DNA of 64,000 nucleotides from Prevotella sp. (GCA_017471465.1 JAFUTI010000007.1:1-64000); one strand, 5' to 3'; positions 41,017 through 49,434 are shown, counted from the first letter of the stretch. The notes: generated by a model not told the origin, from the letters alone. Translations and numbers: made by a program.

Positions 41017-41769
41017 CTACCATTCCTTCAGGTTTGCATCGGCTTCTATCCGGTTCTCGACCTTGTCGTCGAGCGCAGGATAGAAGTCGATGCCTGTTAT
41101 GTGCTCAATGTCGTCGACAGTGTGGACGACGCTGCTCAGTGTCACCTTCTTACCGTCGTTACGGAAGAGGAATCCGATGGCTTTGGGATCTCCCGTGCGA
41201 CACATAACAACCTTGAAGAAAGCGTCAGGCACCCAGACATGGCCACGGCCGATGGTGCGGGTGGGGGAGGTAGTGTCGTAGACGGGGCCGCAGACGATAT
41301 CGAGGGCACCGTACTTACGTGCCCACTCACGGCACAGTATCTCTAGCGTGTTCCATTCGTATTTGTTCAGGGCGTGGTTCTGCGGACAGATGTTTGTAAA
41401 GAGAAACGACTCCGCCATCGCCGTGGCGTCCCACTTGTTGTCGCCGGCTGGGCACATGTGGCCGCGGTCGTAACGTGAGTTGTAGTAGTCGTTATCGGTG
41501 GCGCGGGGCGTTACCTCGGCATCCTCCGTGAACACCTCCGCCGAGCGCTTGTTCTTGCCGTAGGTATGGCTCTTTGTCAGGTGCCACGCCACCCAGTTGG
41601 GATTCTTTGTCTCACGGTTGTACGACGTGGTATAGCTTTTGCGCACGAGTATCTGCTCCGGGCGGTCTTTCAGCGGTGCCGGCTGTTCATACTGTATGGT
41701 CTTCTGCCGTGTGAATCCCAACAGGAGGAGCAGGCAGAGGGGTAGGGTGATGACGACAATTCGTTTCAT
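41017..41769 (-). CDS. Secreted DNA/RNA non-specific endonuclease
   Basis: A 250-residue NUC1-type nuclease with signal sequence or N-terminal anchor 'IVVITLPLCLLLLLGF' (4-19). The active site is 'YDRGHMCPAGD' with catalytic His104 of the DRGH motif; the Mg2+ asparagine lies in 'FLFTNICPQNHALNKYEWNTLE' (about 121-142). The fold uses a metal-bound water to cut single or double-stranded DNA and RNA. It is expected in the periplasm or outside the cell, for nucleotide scavenging or defence. A promoter box (minus strand TAACTTTG, 41919-41912) gives a long 5' leader of about 140 nt. Confidence 0.9.
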   Translation of the reverse strand: MKRIVVITLPLCLLLLLGFTRQKTIQYEQPAPLKDRPEQILVRKSYTTSYNRETKNPNWVAWHLTKSHTYGKNKRSAEVFTEDAEVTPRATDNDYYNSRYDRGHMCPAGDNKWDATAMAESFLFTNICPQNHALNKYEWNTLEILCREWARKYGALDIVCGPVYDTTSPTRTIGRGHVWVPDAFFKVVMCRTGDPKAIGFLFRNDGKKVTLSSVVHTVDDIEHITGIDFYPALDDKVENRIEADANLKEW

Positions 41770-41911
41770 GATGTATTCTTGTTCGTTCGTTTGCTATTTG
41801 CTAATTTGCTGCATACACATTCAATGACTTCCAAAAAGCTTGCCTACGAGACTGAGCAGCGAACTGACAGCCTTTCTTTGCCATAGTTGTACTCGCTTTT
41901 CAATGACTGTG

Positions 41912-41942
41912 CAAAGTTACGAAAAGTCGAGAGCAAAACAAA
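41912..41942 (-). promoter_or_regulatory. Promoter of the endonuclease gene
   Basis: On the minus strand TAACTTTG at 41919-41912, preceded by TTTG about 19 nt upstream. It leaves an untranslated leader of roughly 140 nt (41770-41905), which contains a TTTGCTA heptad pair at 41790-41803 but no recognised riboswitch. Confidence 0.6.
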
Positions 41943-42054
41943 AGAAAACATTCTTTTTTTTGCCGAGACGAAGTAACATCCCGAATTTTTTTTCGCCACG
42001 ACTGCAATGTTTCTACTACTTTCTGCGTATATATAGATAAAGACTGAATAAACC

Positions 42055-42606
42055 GTGAACGAGACAGACCTGATAGCGGGACTGCGCAGGCAGAGTCCCA
42101 AGGCACAACAAGAGACCATCGACCGCTACGGCCGCGAGGTCTTCGCGCAGGTGGTGCGGCTCGTCGCCGTCACTGAGAATGCCGAGGAGGTGTATCAGGA
42201 TGTCTTCATGAAGGTCTTTACTAATATCGGGCAGCACGACGCCAGACGGGCATCGCTCCGCACATGGATATTGCGCATAGCTTACAACGAGGCCATCAGC
42301 TTCCTGCGCCGCAAGCGCATGCAGGTCATTTACTTCGAGGACCGTGGCCATGAGGCCGACAAGCTATCGGACGCTGAGGTGGACGAGACGCTGGGGCACG
42401 CCAATGCCGAGACGGTGCAACTGATACGTGCAGCCCTGAAGCACCTGCCGCCCGAGGAACGGGCGCTGGTGACGATGTTCTACTACGAGGAACGGAGTCT
42501 GAAGGAGATTGCCGACATCACGGAGTCGATACCCACAACGGTGGCCTCGCGCCTGAGCCGAACGAGAAAGAAACTTTGTAGAATCATAAAAATGTTACAG
42601 TCATGA
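42055..42606 (+). CDS. ECF-type RNA polymerase sigma factor
   Basis: A 183-residue sigma-70 family factor starting at GTG 42055. Region 2 (about 10-85) has 'YGREVFAQVVRLVAVTENAEEVYQDVFMKVF' and 'RTWILRIAYNEAISFLRRK'; region 4 (about 115-175) has 'LPPEERALVTMFYYEERSLKEIADITESIPTTVASRLSRTRKKL'. Only these two regions are present, the ECF layout. It overlaps the next gene by 4 bp (ATGA), which encodes a one-helix membrane protein that is probably its anti-sigma factor. Signal and regulon unknown. Confidence 0.92.
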   Translation: MNETDLIAGLRRQSPKAQQETIDRYGREVFAQVVRLVAVTENAEEVYQDVFMKVFTNIGQHDARRASLRTWILRIAYNEAISFLRRKRMQVIYFEDRGHEADKLSDAEVDETLGHANAETVQLIRAALKHLPPEERALVTMFYYEERSLKEIADITESIPTTVASRLSRTRKKLCRIIKMLQS

Positions 42607-43277
42607 AGGAGGAACAACTCAACAGCCTACGCCAGCAGGACAACGCCCTGCGCGAAGCACTCAGACAGGACGAGGCCGAGCTGCCGCAGATGCCCGCCGA
42701 CCTGAACGCCCGGCTGATGAAGCGGATGGCACAAGAGAAGCCGGTGGCCAAGACAAGAAGGCTTTGGCCTTGGGTGGCTGCAGCCTGCGTCGCCGCATTT
42801 ATCATCGTCAATATCATGCCGCCAAAAGCCTCACCCCCAGCCCCTCTCGCAAAGGAGAGGGGAGTGGTTACACCCGACACGCATCGGGCAGAGAAACCCA
42901 TGATTGCGGAAGTGGAAAGGGAGGCAGCGCAGCCTGCTGCTGCTCCGACCAAGGCTAAGAAAGCGAAGGCGCGAACCAATGTTGTCAAGCACGACGTGGC
43001 GCTCCTGGCACAGGAAACGACGGCTACAGAATCTGTAACGCCTGAAGTGAAAGCTGAGGAGGAGGCAAAGCCGGAGTTGGCGCAGGCCGTAACTCAGGAT
43101 GCCAAGCCCATGACGCTGACGGAACGCGACATCCCCATCACCCGCCCCGAGAACTACAAGTACACCCCCGAGGAAATAGCACTCCTGAAAAAGCAGGCCG
43201 ACGAGGCTTACCTGAAGTGGGTGGAACTGGAACTCGAAATAGCAAAACATCATTTAGAACAAACAGCGCAACAATAA
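42603..43277 (+). CDS. Probable anti-sigma factor, single-pass membrane protein
   Basis: A 224-residue protein coupled to the ECF sigma gene. Residues 1-50 are charged and helical (cytoplasmic, the sigma-binding side); 'LWPWVAAACVAAFIIVNIMP' (about 54-73) is the only membrane helix; the rest is Ala/Glu/Lys-rich and periplasmic. I see no zinc-binding HxxxCxxC motif, so it is not a ZAS-type anti-sigma factor. Residues about 77-89 (ASPPAPLAKERGV) are encoded by a GC-rich palindromic repeat placed right after the helix. C-terminal 'YTPEEIALLKKQADEAYLKWVELELEIAKHHLE' is a coiled-coil-like helix. Function inferred from position and topology. Confidence 0.7.
   Translation: MKEEQLNSLRQQDNALREALRQDEAELPQMPADLNARLMKRMAQEKPVAKTRRLWPWVAAACVAAFIIVNIMPPKASPPAPLAKERGVVTPDTHRAEKPMIAEVEREAAQPAAAPTKAKKAKARTNVVKHDVALLAQETTATESVTPEVKAEEEAKPELAQAVTQDAKPMTLTERDIPITRPENYKYTPEEIALLKKQADEAYLKWVELELEIAKHHLEQTAQQ
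42834..42866. repeat. GC-rich palindromic repeat inside the anti-sigma gene
   Basis: CCCCTCTC (42841-42848), loop GCAAAG, GAGAGGGG (42855-42862), preceded by TCACCCCCAG and followed by AGTGG. It shares stem and flanks with the element at 12678-12708. It is read in frame as a Pro/Ala/Lys segment just after the membrane helix. Confidence 0.7.
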
Positions 43278-43289
43278 AAAAACAACAAT

Positions 43290-44741
43290 ATGAAACGAAT
43301 CATTATCATGCTGCTCATCGCATGCAGCGCCATTACAACCATGAGTGCCGACCCGACGGCAGCACCCCAGAAGAAGCCAGCGAACGTCATCGCCACGCTG
43401 AACGCCATTATCCAGAAGTTTGGCATGAACGAGGGACAGATATTCTCTGTCAACCGTAACCCGAACACCGGCATCATGGAGTCGAGCACGAAGATTGTTC
43501 CCTTTTCTTGTCCTACCAACGACGTGAAGAATGACGACGTGCTGAACGCTGTCAGCATAAACTTCCAGAAGGAAGAGCCGCTGTCCTATCAGTTCCAGCA
43601 CATACAGCCAGGCAGCAACGAGAACATCTACCTCATGGTCATCGACAACGACGGTAAGAGCAACAATGTGCGCATTCGCTCCAATAAGCGTCAGGAGATG
43701 TGGATGATGTGCACCAAGAACCCCGAGAACCCCCAGTTGCGCGATGCCTACGCTGTAACCTGGGAACTCTCTGAAGACAAGCAGAAGACGGTGGGCACCG
43801 TCTACATGATCACCTCGCTGCGCCCCGATGTCTATGTAAAGAACTTAGAGACCTCGAAGAAGACGTTCAAGATTGAGGGCCGCGTGGATGCCGACATCAA
43901 GGACTCGCTATACAACATCTATATTGCCAACACCGCCGAAGAACTCGAAAACATTGGCGACGACGACTACGTAGCCTGCGTGGCCGTCATCAACAAGCGC
44001 TTCGAATGGCAGACGGAGCTGGACCACCCCGTCGTGGGCCGCCTGCGCTGCATCTTCCCCGACGGCGAGCTCTGCTCAGCCTGGATCAACCTCGACTTCG
44101 TGCCGGGCGAGACCTACCGCATCACCGTCCACAACGGCTACTACGACGAAGACCAGGACTACGAGCGCCGCGTGGGCCGACAGTCGGGCAAGAGTCTGCT
44201 GAACGAACGGCAAAGCCGCGGAATAGACGATGTGGTAGCTGATGATGTGGCGATTGACACGATACCCGGCTACAGCGAGCCCGTCACGCCCCGCCAGTCT
44301 TCAAGATGGGAGCCGAAACTCGAGCAGATGATGCAGATAGAGGCGAAGGGAATGGCCTTTAAAGCCAATATGGATGCCATCAAAGCCACCTACGCATCGC
44401 TCGAACCACACTTCAAGATGAAGTCGCTCACGGGGTCAGAGCGTATATTCGCACAGATTACCAAGCTCAACAAGGAGCTGGACGCGAAGTTTCAGGACTT
44501 CATCAAATACCTGAAGGGTCTCGACGTACCCCCAACTGAAATAGTAGAGAAAAACAAGGCCATTGGCGAAATACACAAAGAGATCCTGAAATTCTACACC
44601 GAGCAGAACCAAGGATTCACGGAAATGTACAAGGAGGTGGGCGTGTTGACCAAGGCGGCGCAGAAGACGCAGAAATACATCAACGGACTCACCGAGAAGT
44701 ACCTGAAGGAGATGAGCAAGGCCATCATGGGAGCGAAGTAA
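43290..44741 (+). CDS. Exported protein with C-terminal coiled coil, partner of the sigma/anti-sigma pair
   Basis: A 483-residue protein with signal peptide (1-20, ending TMSA). Residues about 30-290 are beta-rich and contain 'VYVKNLETSKKTFKIEGRVDADIKDSLYNIYIANTAEEL', resembling DUF4369-like beta-sandwich domains. Residues about 335-480 are lysine/glutamate-rich helices with heptad spacing ('ITKLNKELDAKFQDFIKYLKGLDVPPTEIVEKNKAIGEIHKEIL'), a probable coiled coil. It is 12 nt after the anti-sigma gene and likely co-transcribed. I recognise no enzyme motif. It may be the periplasmic sensor or main target of this ECF system. Confidence 0.6.
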   Translation: MKRIIIMLLIACSAITTMSADPTAAPQKKPANVIATLNAIIQKFGMNEGQIFSVNRNPNTGIMESSTKIVPFSCPTNDVKNDDVLNAVSINFQKEEPLSYQFQHIQPGSNENIYLMVIDNDGKSNNVRIRSNKRQEMWMMCTKNPENPQLRDAYAVTWELSEDKQKTVGTVYMITSLRPDVYVKNLETSKKTFKIEGRVDADIKDSLYNIYIANTAEELENIGDDDYVACVAVINKRFEWQTELDHPVVGRLRCIFPDGELCSAWINLDFVPGETYRITVHNGYYDEDQDYERRVGRQSGKSLLNERQSRGIDDVVADDVAIDTIPGYSEPVTPRQSSRWEPKLEQMMQIEAKGMAFKANMDAIKATYASLEPHFKMKSLTGSERIFAQITKLNKELDAKFQDFIKYLKGLDVPPTEIVEKNKAIGEIHKEILKFYTEQNQGFTEMYKEVGVLTKAAQKTQKYINGLTEKYLKEMSKAIMGAK

Positions 44742-44767
44742 GTTTTCTTATGATACCCGGGATACAG

Positions 44768-44796
44768 GCACGGACCGCAGCGACTGCGCTCCGTGC
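44768..44796. other. 29-nt hairpin in the gap before the Nif3 gene
   Basis: GCACGGA (44768-44774) and TCCGTGC (44790-44796) pair perfectly, with CGCAG/CTGCG as an inner stem and a CGA loop. No T-run follows, so a factor-independent terminator is not proven. It lies after the exported-protein gene and may end that transcript or protect its 3' end. Confidence 0.55.
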
Positions 44797-44882
44797 TTCA
44801 ATTAACGGGAATCTTCGGTCTTGTAGTGCTGCCTTGAAATGTTTTGTTTTAATGCACTTTGGACAAAAAAGTAGCGAAAAAG

Positions 44883-44913
44883 TTGGCGGTTTGGTGAAAA
44901 AAGCGTATCTTTG
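44883..44913 (+). promoter_or_regulatory. Promoter of the Nif3/zinc-ribbon genes
   Basis: TATCTTTG at 44906-44913 with an imperfect upstream box TTGG at 44883-44886 (19-nt spacer). The GTG start at 44937 follows about 16 nt beyond the expected start point. Confidence 0.6.
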
Positions 44914-44936
44914 CAGCCTAAAACGTAGAAAGAAGC

Positions 44937-45722
44937 GTGAAAGTTAAGGAAGTGCTTAGCGCCCTTGAACAGTTCGCGCCCCTGCCCTTGCAGGAAAGCT
45001 GGGACAATGCTGGCTTGCAAGTTGGATTGACAGAGGCGGAGGTTTCAGGGGCATTATTGTGTCTGGACGTCACCGAAAAAGTCGTTGACGAGGCAGTCCA
45101 GAAGGGCTGCAATCTCATTGTGAGCCATCATCCGCTGCTGTTCCGGGGACTGAAGACCATCAGCGACCTGACGGACGTGCAGCGCACGGTCAGGAAGGCT
45201 ATCCGTCACGATGTGTGCGTCATCTCGATGCATACGAACATGGACAATGCCCGCGGTGGCGTGAACTTCAAGATTGCCGAGAAACTGGGGCTGACAGACG
45301 TGACGTTCCTGAACCCGAAGCGGGTGGGGGACGTAGAGTGCGGCAGCGGCGTCATAGGCACGCTGACCGAAGCGATGGCAGCCGACGACTTCGTGCTGAA
45401 GGTGAAGCAGACCTTTGGGGTAGAGTGTGCGATGACCAATGAACTGCTGCGTCGGCCTGTCAGCCGTGTGGCCATCTGCGGCGGCGCGGGCGACTTCCTG
45501 CTCGACGACGCTGTGGCGGCGGGTGTGGATGCGTTCATCACGGGCGAAATGCACTATCATCAGTACTTCGGCTATGAGCAGCGGGTGCAGATATGCGTCA
45601 TCGGCCACTATCAGAGTGAGCAGTACACGACAGAGATTTTCCGCGATATCATTGAGACCCGGTGTCCTGAGGTGAGGACGGAGATAGCAGAGACAAATAC
45701 GAATCCGATATTATATATTTAA
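44937..45722 (+). CDS. Nif3-like dinuclear metal center protein
   Basis: A 261-residue Nif3/YbgI family protein beginning with GTG at 44937, just past the promoter. Metal ligands are in 'LIVSHHPLLFRG' (His64, His65), 'DNAGLQVG', 'SMHTNMDN' (about 99-106) and 'VIGHYQSEQYTTEIF' (about 222-236). Family members form hexameric toroids with a two-metal site; the true reaction is unsettled despite the 'GTP cyclohydrolase 1 type 2' label. This is the short form, without the inserted PII-like domain of about 100 residues in some relatives. A zinc-ribbon protein follows after 43 nt, a common pairing. Confidence 0.9.
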   Translation: MKVKEVLSALEQFAPLPLQESWDNAGLQVGLTEAEVSGALLCLDVTEKVVDEAVQKGCNLIVSHHPLLFRGLKTISDLTDVQRTVRKAIRHDVCVISMHTNMDNARGGVNFKIAEKLGLTDVTFLNPKRVGDVECGSGVIGTLTEAMAADDFVLKVKQTFGVECAMTNELLRRPVSRVAICGGAGDFLLDDAVAAGVDAFITGEMHYHQYFGYEQRVQICVIGHYQSEQYTTEIFRDIIETRCPEVRTEIAETNTNPILYI

Positions 45723-45765
45723 GCGTGATAGCATCATAACGTAATAACGAAATAGTAAAAGAATT

Positions 45766-46626
45766 ATGGCAAAGAAAGATCCTACAGACTTGTCGGTAGA
45801 GGAGAAGTTGAAGACCCTTTACCAGATGCAGACGGCCCTGTCGGCCATCGACGAGAAACGTACACTCCGCGGTGAACTGCCTCAGGAGGTGAATGACCTG
45901 GAAGACGAGATTGAGGGCCTGAACACGCGTATACAGCGCATTCAGACTGATATCGACGAGTTCCAGAAGGCTGTCACCCAGAAGAAGGGTGAGATTGCCG
46001 AGGCTGAGGTTAGCGTGGCCCGCTATAAGGCTCAGCTGGACGAGGTGAAGAACAACCGCGAGTACGACACGCTGTCGAAGGAGATTGAGTTCCAGTCGCT
46101 GGAGATAGAACTCTGCAACAAGAAAATCCGCGAGGCTCAGGCCCGCATCGCTGAGAAGAACCAGGAGTTGGAGCAGAACAAGCAGGTAGTTGAGGAGCGT
46201 TGTGGTGATCTCGAACTGAAGAAGAGCGAGCTCGATGAGATTATGGAGGAGACGCGCGCTGAAGAGGAGAAACTGAAGGAGAAGGTCAAGGAGCTGGAGG
46301 CCAAGATTGAGCCGCGCCTGCTCGCCTCGTTCAAGCGTATCCGCAAGAATGCCCGCAACGGTCTGGGCATCGTCTACGTGCAGCGCGACGCGTGCGGCGG
46401 CTGTTTCAACAAGATTCCGCCCCAGCGTCAGCTCGACATCAAGATGCACAAGAAAATCATCGTCTGCGAATACTGCGGACGTATCATGATCGATCCTGAA
46501 CTGGCAGGCGTCAAGGTAGAGAAACCCGCTGACAACAGTGAGAAGAAGACCACGCGCAAGCGCGCCATTCGCAAGACGTCGACCGCCTCGTCGAAGAAGG
46601 CCGCCGATGCCAACGACATGGCTTGA
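45766..46626 (+). CDS. C4-type zinc-ribbon coiled-coil protein (CdsZ/HP0958-like)
   Basis: A 286-residue protein. Residues about 10-190 form a long coiled coil ('LEDEIEGLNTRIQRIQTDIDEFQKAV...', 'EEEKLKEKVKELEAKI'). The zinc ribbon (about 205-250) has 'ACGGCFNKIPPQR' and 'CEYCGRIMIDPEL', four cysteines in CxxC...CxxC spacing. The last 35 residues are Lys/Ser/Thr-rich. Relatives are RNA- or protein-binding and in Chlamydia and Helicobacter act as chaperone-like factors; the Nif3 neighbour is conserved. Role here unknown, probably cytoplasmic. Confidence 0.88.
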   Translation: MAKKDPTDLSVEEKLKTLYQMQTALSAIDEKRTLRGELPQEVNDLEDEIEGLNTRIQRIQTDIDEFQKAVTQKKGEIAEAEVSVARYKAQLDEVKNNREYDTLSKEIEFQSLEIELCNKKIREAQARIAEKNQELEQNKQVVEERCGDLELKKSELDEIMEETRAEEEKLKEKVKELEAKIEPRLLASFKRIRKNARNGLGIVYVQRDACGGCFNKIPPQRQLDIKMHKKIIVCEYCGRIMIDPELAGVKVEKPADNSEKKTTRKRAIRKTSTASSKKAADANDMA

Positions 46627-46641
46627 CGGCATAGCCACAGA

Positions 46642-47103
46642 CTATTGGCCGCTACTTACTAGCGCGTAGTCGGGGATGTCCGTCAGGAAGCGGTATGAGT
46701 GGTGCTCATAGTCCATCTGGCAGCAATAGTGCTTCAGACCGTTGCTGACGATAAGAAAATCAGTATGCAGCAGGAGATTATAGACCACGATCTGGTCGAA
46801 CGTCTTCTGCTGTATTTTTATGTGTGGTGCCTTGTACTCGATAATCATCCGTGGGCGCAGGGATTGGTCGTAAAGCACCGTGTCGCAGCGTAGCCGCTTG
46901 TCGCCAACGTGCAACTCCAGCTCGTTGGCCAGCAGTCCCTTGGGGTAGCCTTTGTGCTCGACGAGGAAATGCGTGAAATGCTGGCGTACCCACTCCTCGG
47001 GTGTCAGGGCGACATACTTACGGCGCAGGAAGTCGAAAATAAGCTGCTTTTCGTTATGTTCCCTAACATTTATTTCGTATTCTGGTAGGTTTAATCGAAT
47101 CAT
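46642..47103 (-). CDS. Type I restriction R-like N-terminal (HSDR_N_2) domain protein
   Basis: About 153 residues from Met 47103 (MIRLNLPEYEINVRE); the upstream Met at 47163 lies beyond the region between the divergent genes and overlaps holA. The body fits the PD-(D/E)xK-like HSDR_N_2 family: 'CDTVLYDQSLRPRMIIEYKAP' (about 79-99) has the D...ExK catalytic pattern and 'QIVVYNLLLHTDFLIVSNGLKHYC' the following core. Members are stand-alone, common in Bacteroidota next to holA, and not part of a restriction system as no M or S subunit is near. Nuclease activity is possible but unproven. Confidence 0.82.
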   Translation of the reverse strand: MIRLNLPEYEINVREHNEKQLIFDFLRRKYVALTPEEWVRQHFTHFLVEHKGYPKGLLANELELHVGDKRLRCDTVLYDQSLRPRMIIEYKAPHIKIQQKTFDQIVVYNLLLHTDFLIVSNGLKHYCCQMDYEHHSYRFLTDIPDYALVSSGQ

Positions 47104-47150
47104 TTTTGTAATTTTGCAGGCAAAAGTACAAAATAATATCGAGACAAACG

Positions 47151-48179
47151 ATGGCAGAGGCAAAAAATGTAACTTTCGACGGCATCATGGCCGACCTGCA
47201 GGCAGGTCGCTATGAGCCTGTATACTACCTCATGGGCGATGAACCGTACTACATCGACAAGATATGCGACTATATTGCCGAGCACGCCCTGCAGCCCGAG
47301 GAACGCGATTTCAATCAGACCGTTATGTTCGGCTCTGACGTCACTGCCGCTCAGGTGGCCGACGCTGCCCGCCGCTATCCGATGATGGCCGAGCGGCAGG
47401 TTATCATCGTGAAAGAGGCGCAGAACCTGAAGCAGACCGACCAGCTGGAGAAGTACTTCAAAACTCCCATGAAATCGACCGTCCTCGTCCTTTGTCACAA
47501 AAACGGGAGTATTGACGGCCGTAAACGGGAGTACGTAAAGGCTATCAAGGCAGCTGGCGTCCTCTTTGAGAGTAAGAAGTTGCGTGACCGCGATCTGCCG
47601 CCGTTCATCGAAAACTACCTCAGGCAGTACCAAGTGGGTATTGACCCGAAGGCCACGCAGATGATTGCCGACTCGATAGGTGCCGACCTGAGCCGGCTGA
47701 CCAGCGAGCTCGACAAGGTGCGTATCTCGTTGTCGGAAGGGGATAGGAGGGTGACGCCTCAGGTGGTGGAAGACCAGATAGGGGTGAGCAAGGATTTCAA
47801 TGCATACGAGCTACGTGACGCCATTGTCAACCGCAATGTGTTCAAGGCAAATCAAATTATCAAATATTTTGACAATAATCCCAAGGCAGGAAGTATCTAC
47901 TCTTTTCTCCCGATGCTTTTTAATTACTTCCAAAACCTGATGATCGCCTATTATGCGCCAAATAACAAGAGTCAGGAGGGGGTAGCGGACTGGCTGGAAT
48001 TGAGGACACCGTGGTTGGCCAAAGACTATATGACAGGCATGAGAAATTTCTCAGGAATGAAAGTGATGCATATAATTTCCAAAATGAGAGAAATTGATGC
48101 TAAAAGTAAGGGTTTGGACAACCCAAATACCCCTCCAGGTGAACTGATGAAAGAGTTAATTTTTTACATTTTGCACTGA
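47151..48179 (+). CDS. holA: DNA polymerase III subunit delta
   Basis: A 342-residue clamp-loader delta subunit. 'FDGIMADLQAGRYEPVYYLMGDEPYYIDKICDYI' (about 9-42) is the N-terminal signature; 'ADAARRYPMMAERQVIIVKEAQNLKQ' and 'SKDFNAYELRDAIVNRNVFKANQII' mark the AAA-like core and C-terminal collar. It opens the beta clamp as part of the DNA polymerase III loader. It is divergent from the HSDR_N_2 gene; their starts are 47 nt apart. A strong intrinsic terminator lies 28 nt after the stop. Confidence 0.92.
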   Translation: MAEAKNVTFDGIMADLQAGRYEPVYYLMGDEPYYIDKICDYIAEHALQPEERDFNQTVMFGSDVTAAQVADAARRYPMMAERQVIIVKEAQNLKQTDQLEKYFKTPMKSTVLVLCHKNGSIDGRKREYVKAIKAAGVLFESKKLRDRDLPPFIENYLRQYQVGIDPKATQMIADSIGADLSRLTSELDKVRISLSEGDRRVTPQVVEDQIGVSKDFNAYELRDAIVNRNVFKANQIIKYFDNNPKAGSIYSFLPMLFNYFQNLMIAYYAPNNKSQEGVADWLELRTPWLAKDYMTGMRNFSGMKVMHIISKMREIDAKSKGLDNPNTPPGELMKELIFYILH

Positions 48180-48206
48180 TTTCTGCTTCTGGAATCTGCT
48201 GTTTTT

Positions 48207-48231
48207 GCGTCCTGGGTGGACGCTTTTTTTT
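48207..48231 (+). terminator. Intrinsic terminator after holA
   Basis: GCGTCC (48207-48212), loop TGGGT, GGACGC (48218-48223), then eight T. A perfect 6-bp GC-rich stem with T-run, ending the holA transcript. Confidence 0.88.
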
Positions 48232-48239
48232 ATACCGAA

Positions 48240-48885
48240 AAGCCGATGTGTAAAGGGTGGGGGGCGTTTCTTGACCGCTCAAAACTCGCGTATTTTCTGC
48301 CGCTCCGGTACTTCGTTGGGAATAACGCAGAAACGCTGATTTTTCCGTTTTTTTTTGCTTGTTGATTCAGTGTTCACGTTTTTTAACGTTTAAAACTGTG
48401 AAGTATGGAAAACAAAATTATTTTATTCTTTGAATAATTTAAATTCAAAACCTAAGAATTTAGACAATAAAAGAAAACTGTGGATTTGATAATTGTGATT
48501 TCAAAATCAAAAGCAACGACAATAAAAATACAAATCAATAATTATGCAAACATTTAGTTGTATTGATAAATTGCTAAAATTCAGATAATTGCAATGTTTT
48601 CATGAAGTTGTTTAGGGTACTAGAATACATGTATATCAGTAGAAAGGTCCTTTAAGATACTTATAGAGCGCTCAATATCACAAGTATCATATTTAATGCC
48701 AGTTAGTTGGTTGACAATGCTGCTTGAATACTTAACAATGTAAATCGCAACGAGTTTAAATATCAAAATCAAAACTAAAATATCATCACTTTATTTACAA
48801 TACAAAACCAAATATAAATTTATAAATTAAAATGTAGAAACCAAAAATTGTTGTTCAAAAATTTGCACATCCCATTTATTTGTTT
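48240..48885. other. AT-rich gene-free stretch
   Basis: About 650 bases with visibly low GC compared with the rest of the window and frequent stops in all frames. I find no reading frame worth calling, no tRNA-like fold and no clear hairpin. It ends at the promoter of the XRE regulator. It could be a decayed gene, a long regulatory region or a nucleoid-protein-bound AT-rich patch; nothing in it decides between these. Confidence 0.6.
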
Positions 48886-48893
48886 TACCTTTG
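48862..48893 (+). promoter_or_regulatory. Promoter of the XRE regulator
   Basis: TTTG at 48862-48865 and TACCTTTG at 48886-48893, 20 nt apart. The start codon at 48946 follows about 45 nt beyond the expected start point. Confidence 0.75.
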
Positions 48894-48945
48894 TAAATCG
48901 AAACAAAAATGGGTCGAATAGCCCCTAACACCCTATCGAAGCAAT

Positions 48946-49434
48946 ATGAAAGACAGAATTCGCCAGATTATGGAGTCGCAACACATGACCCAACAAGTGT
49001 TCGCACAGTTCATCGAAATGTCGCCTGCCTCACTGAGCAGCATCTTCAATGGTCGTACCAAACCGACCCTGAATGTTGTTGAGGCCATTAAGAAGAAAAT
49101 TCCTGACATCAGTACTGATTGGCTTATGTTTGGTCGCGGATCCATGTATGATGACTCCAATTCCGTTGCTGCATCCCCTATCGGTAGCCCGCGAGAGGCC
49201 AGCGAGACAATGCTTGACTTTTCAGAAAATTCATCTTTCCTCTCTGAAGGTCAATCTTTAGCAGCAGATACTCGCCCGTCGGTGGCACCGGTTTTCAATA
49301 GTGTAAAAAACACACACCAGAATACTCTTCGCGAAGAGGTTAAAAATATTGACAAACAGCCGCGCCGCGTCACTGAAATTCGCGTCTTTTACGATGATCA
49401 GACTTGGGAGAGTTTTGTTCCTGCCAAGAAGTGA
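48946..49434 (+). CDS. XRE-family helix-turn-helix regulator
   Basis: A 162-residue protein. Residues about 1-65 are a classical HTH: 'IRQIMESQHMTQQVFAQFIEMSPASLSSIFNGRTKPTLNVVEAIKKKIPDISTDWLMFG'. The remainder is Ser/Pro-rich and mostly unstructured, ending in a short conserved 'VTEIRVFYDDQTWESFVP' (about 141-159). This type is widespread in Bacteroidota with unknown targets. It is separated from pyrK by a promoter, so it need not control it; its own AT-rich upstream region is a plausible operator site. Confidence 0.87.
   Translation: MKDRIRQIMESQHMTQQVFAQFIEMSPASLSSIFNGRTKPTLNVVEAIKKKIPDISTDWLMFGRGSMYDDSNSVAASPIGSPREASETMLDFSENSSFLSEGQSLAADTRPSVAPVFNSVKNTHQNTLREEVKNIDKQPRRVTEIRVFYDDQTWESFVPAKK

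Noticed and set aside
44768..44796. Intrinsic terminator
   Set aside because: The hairpin is strong but no T-run follows; listed as a hairpin only.
46642..47103. A restriction-modification locus
   Set aside because: Only an HSDR_N_2 domain is encoded; no methylase, specificity or helicase subunit is nearby.
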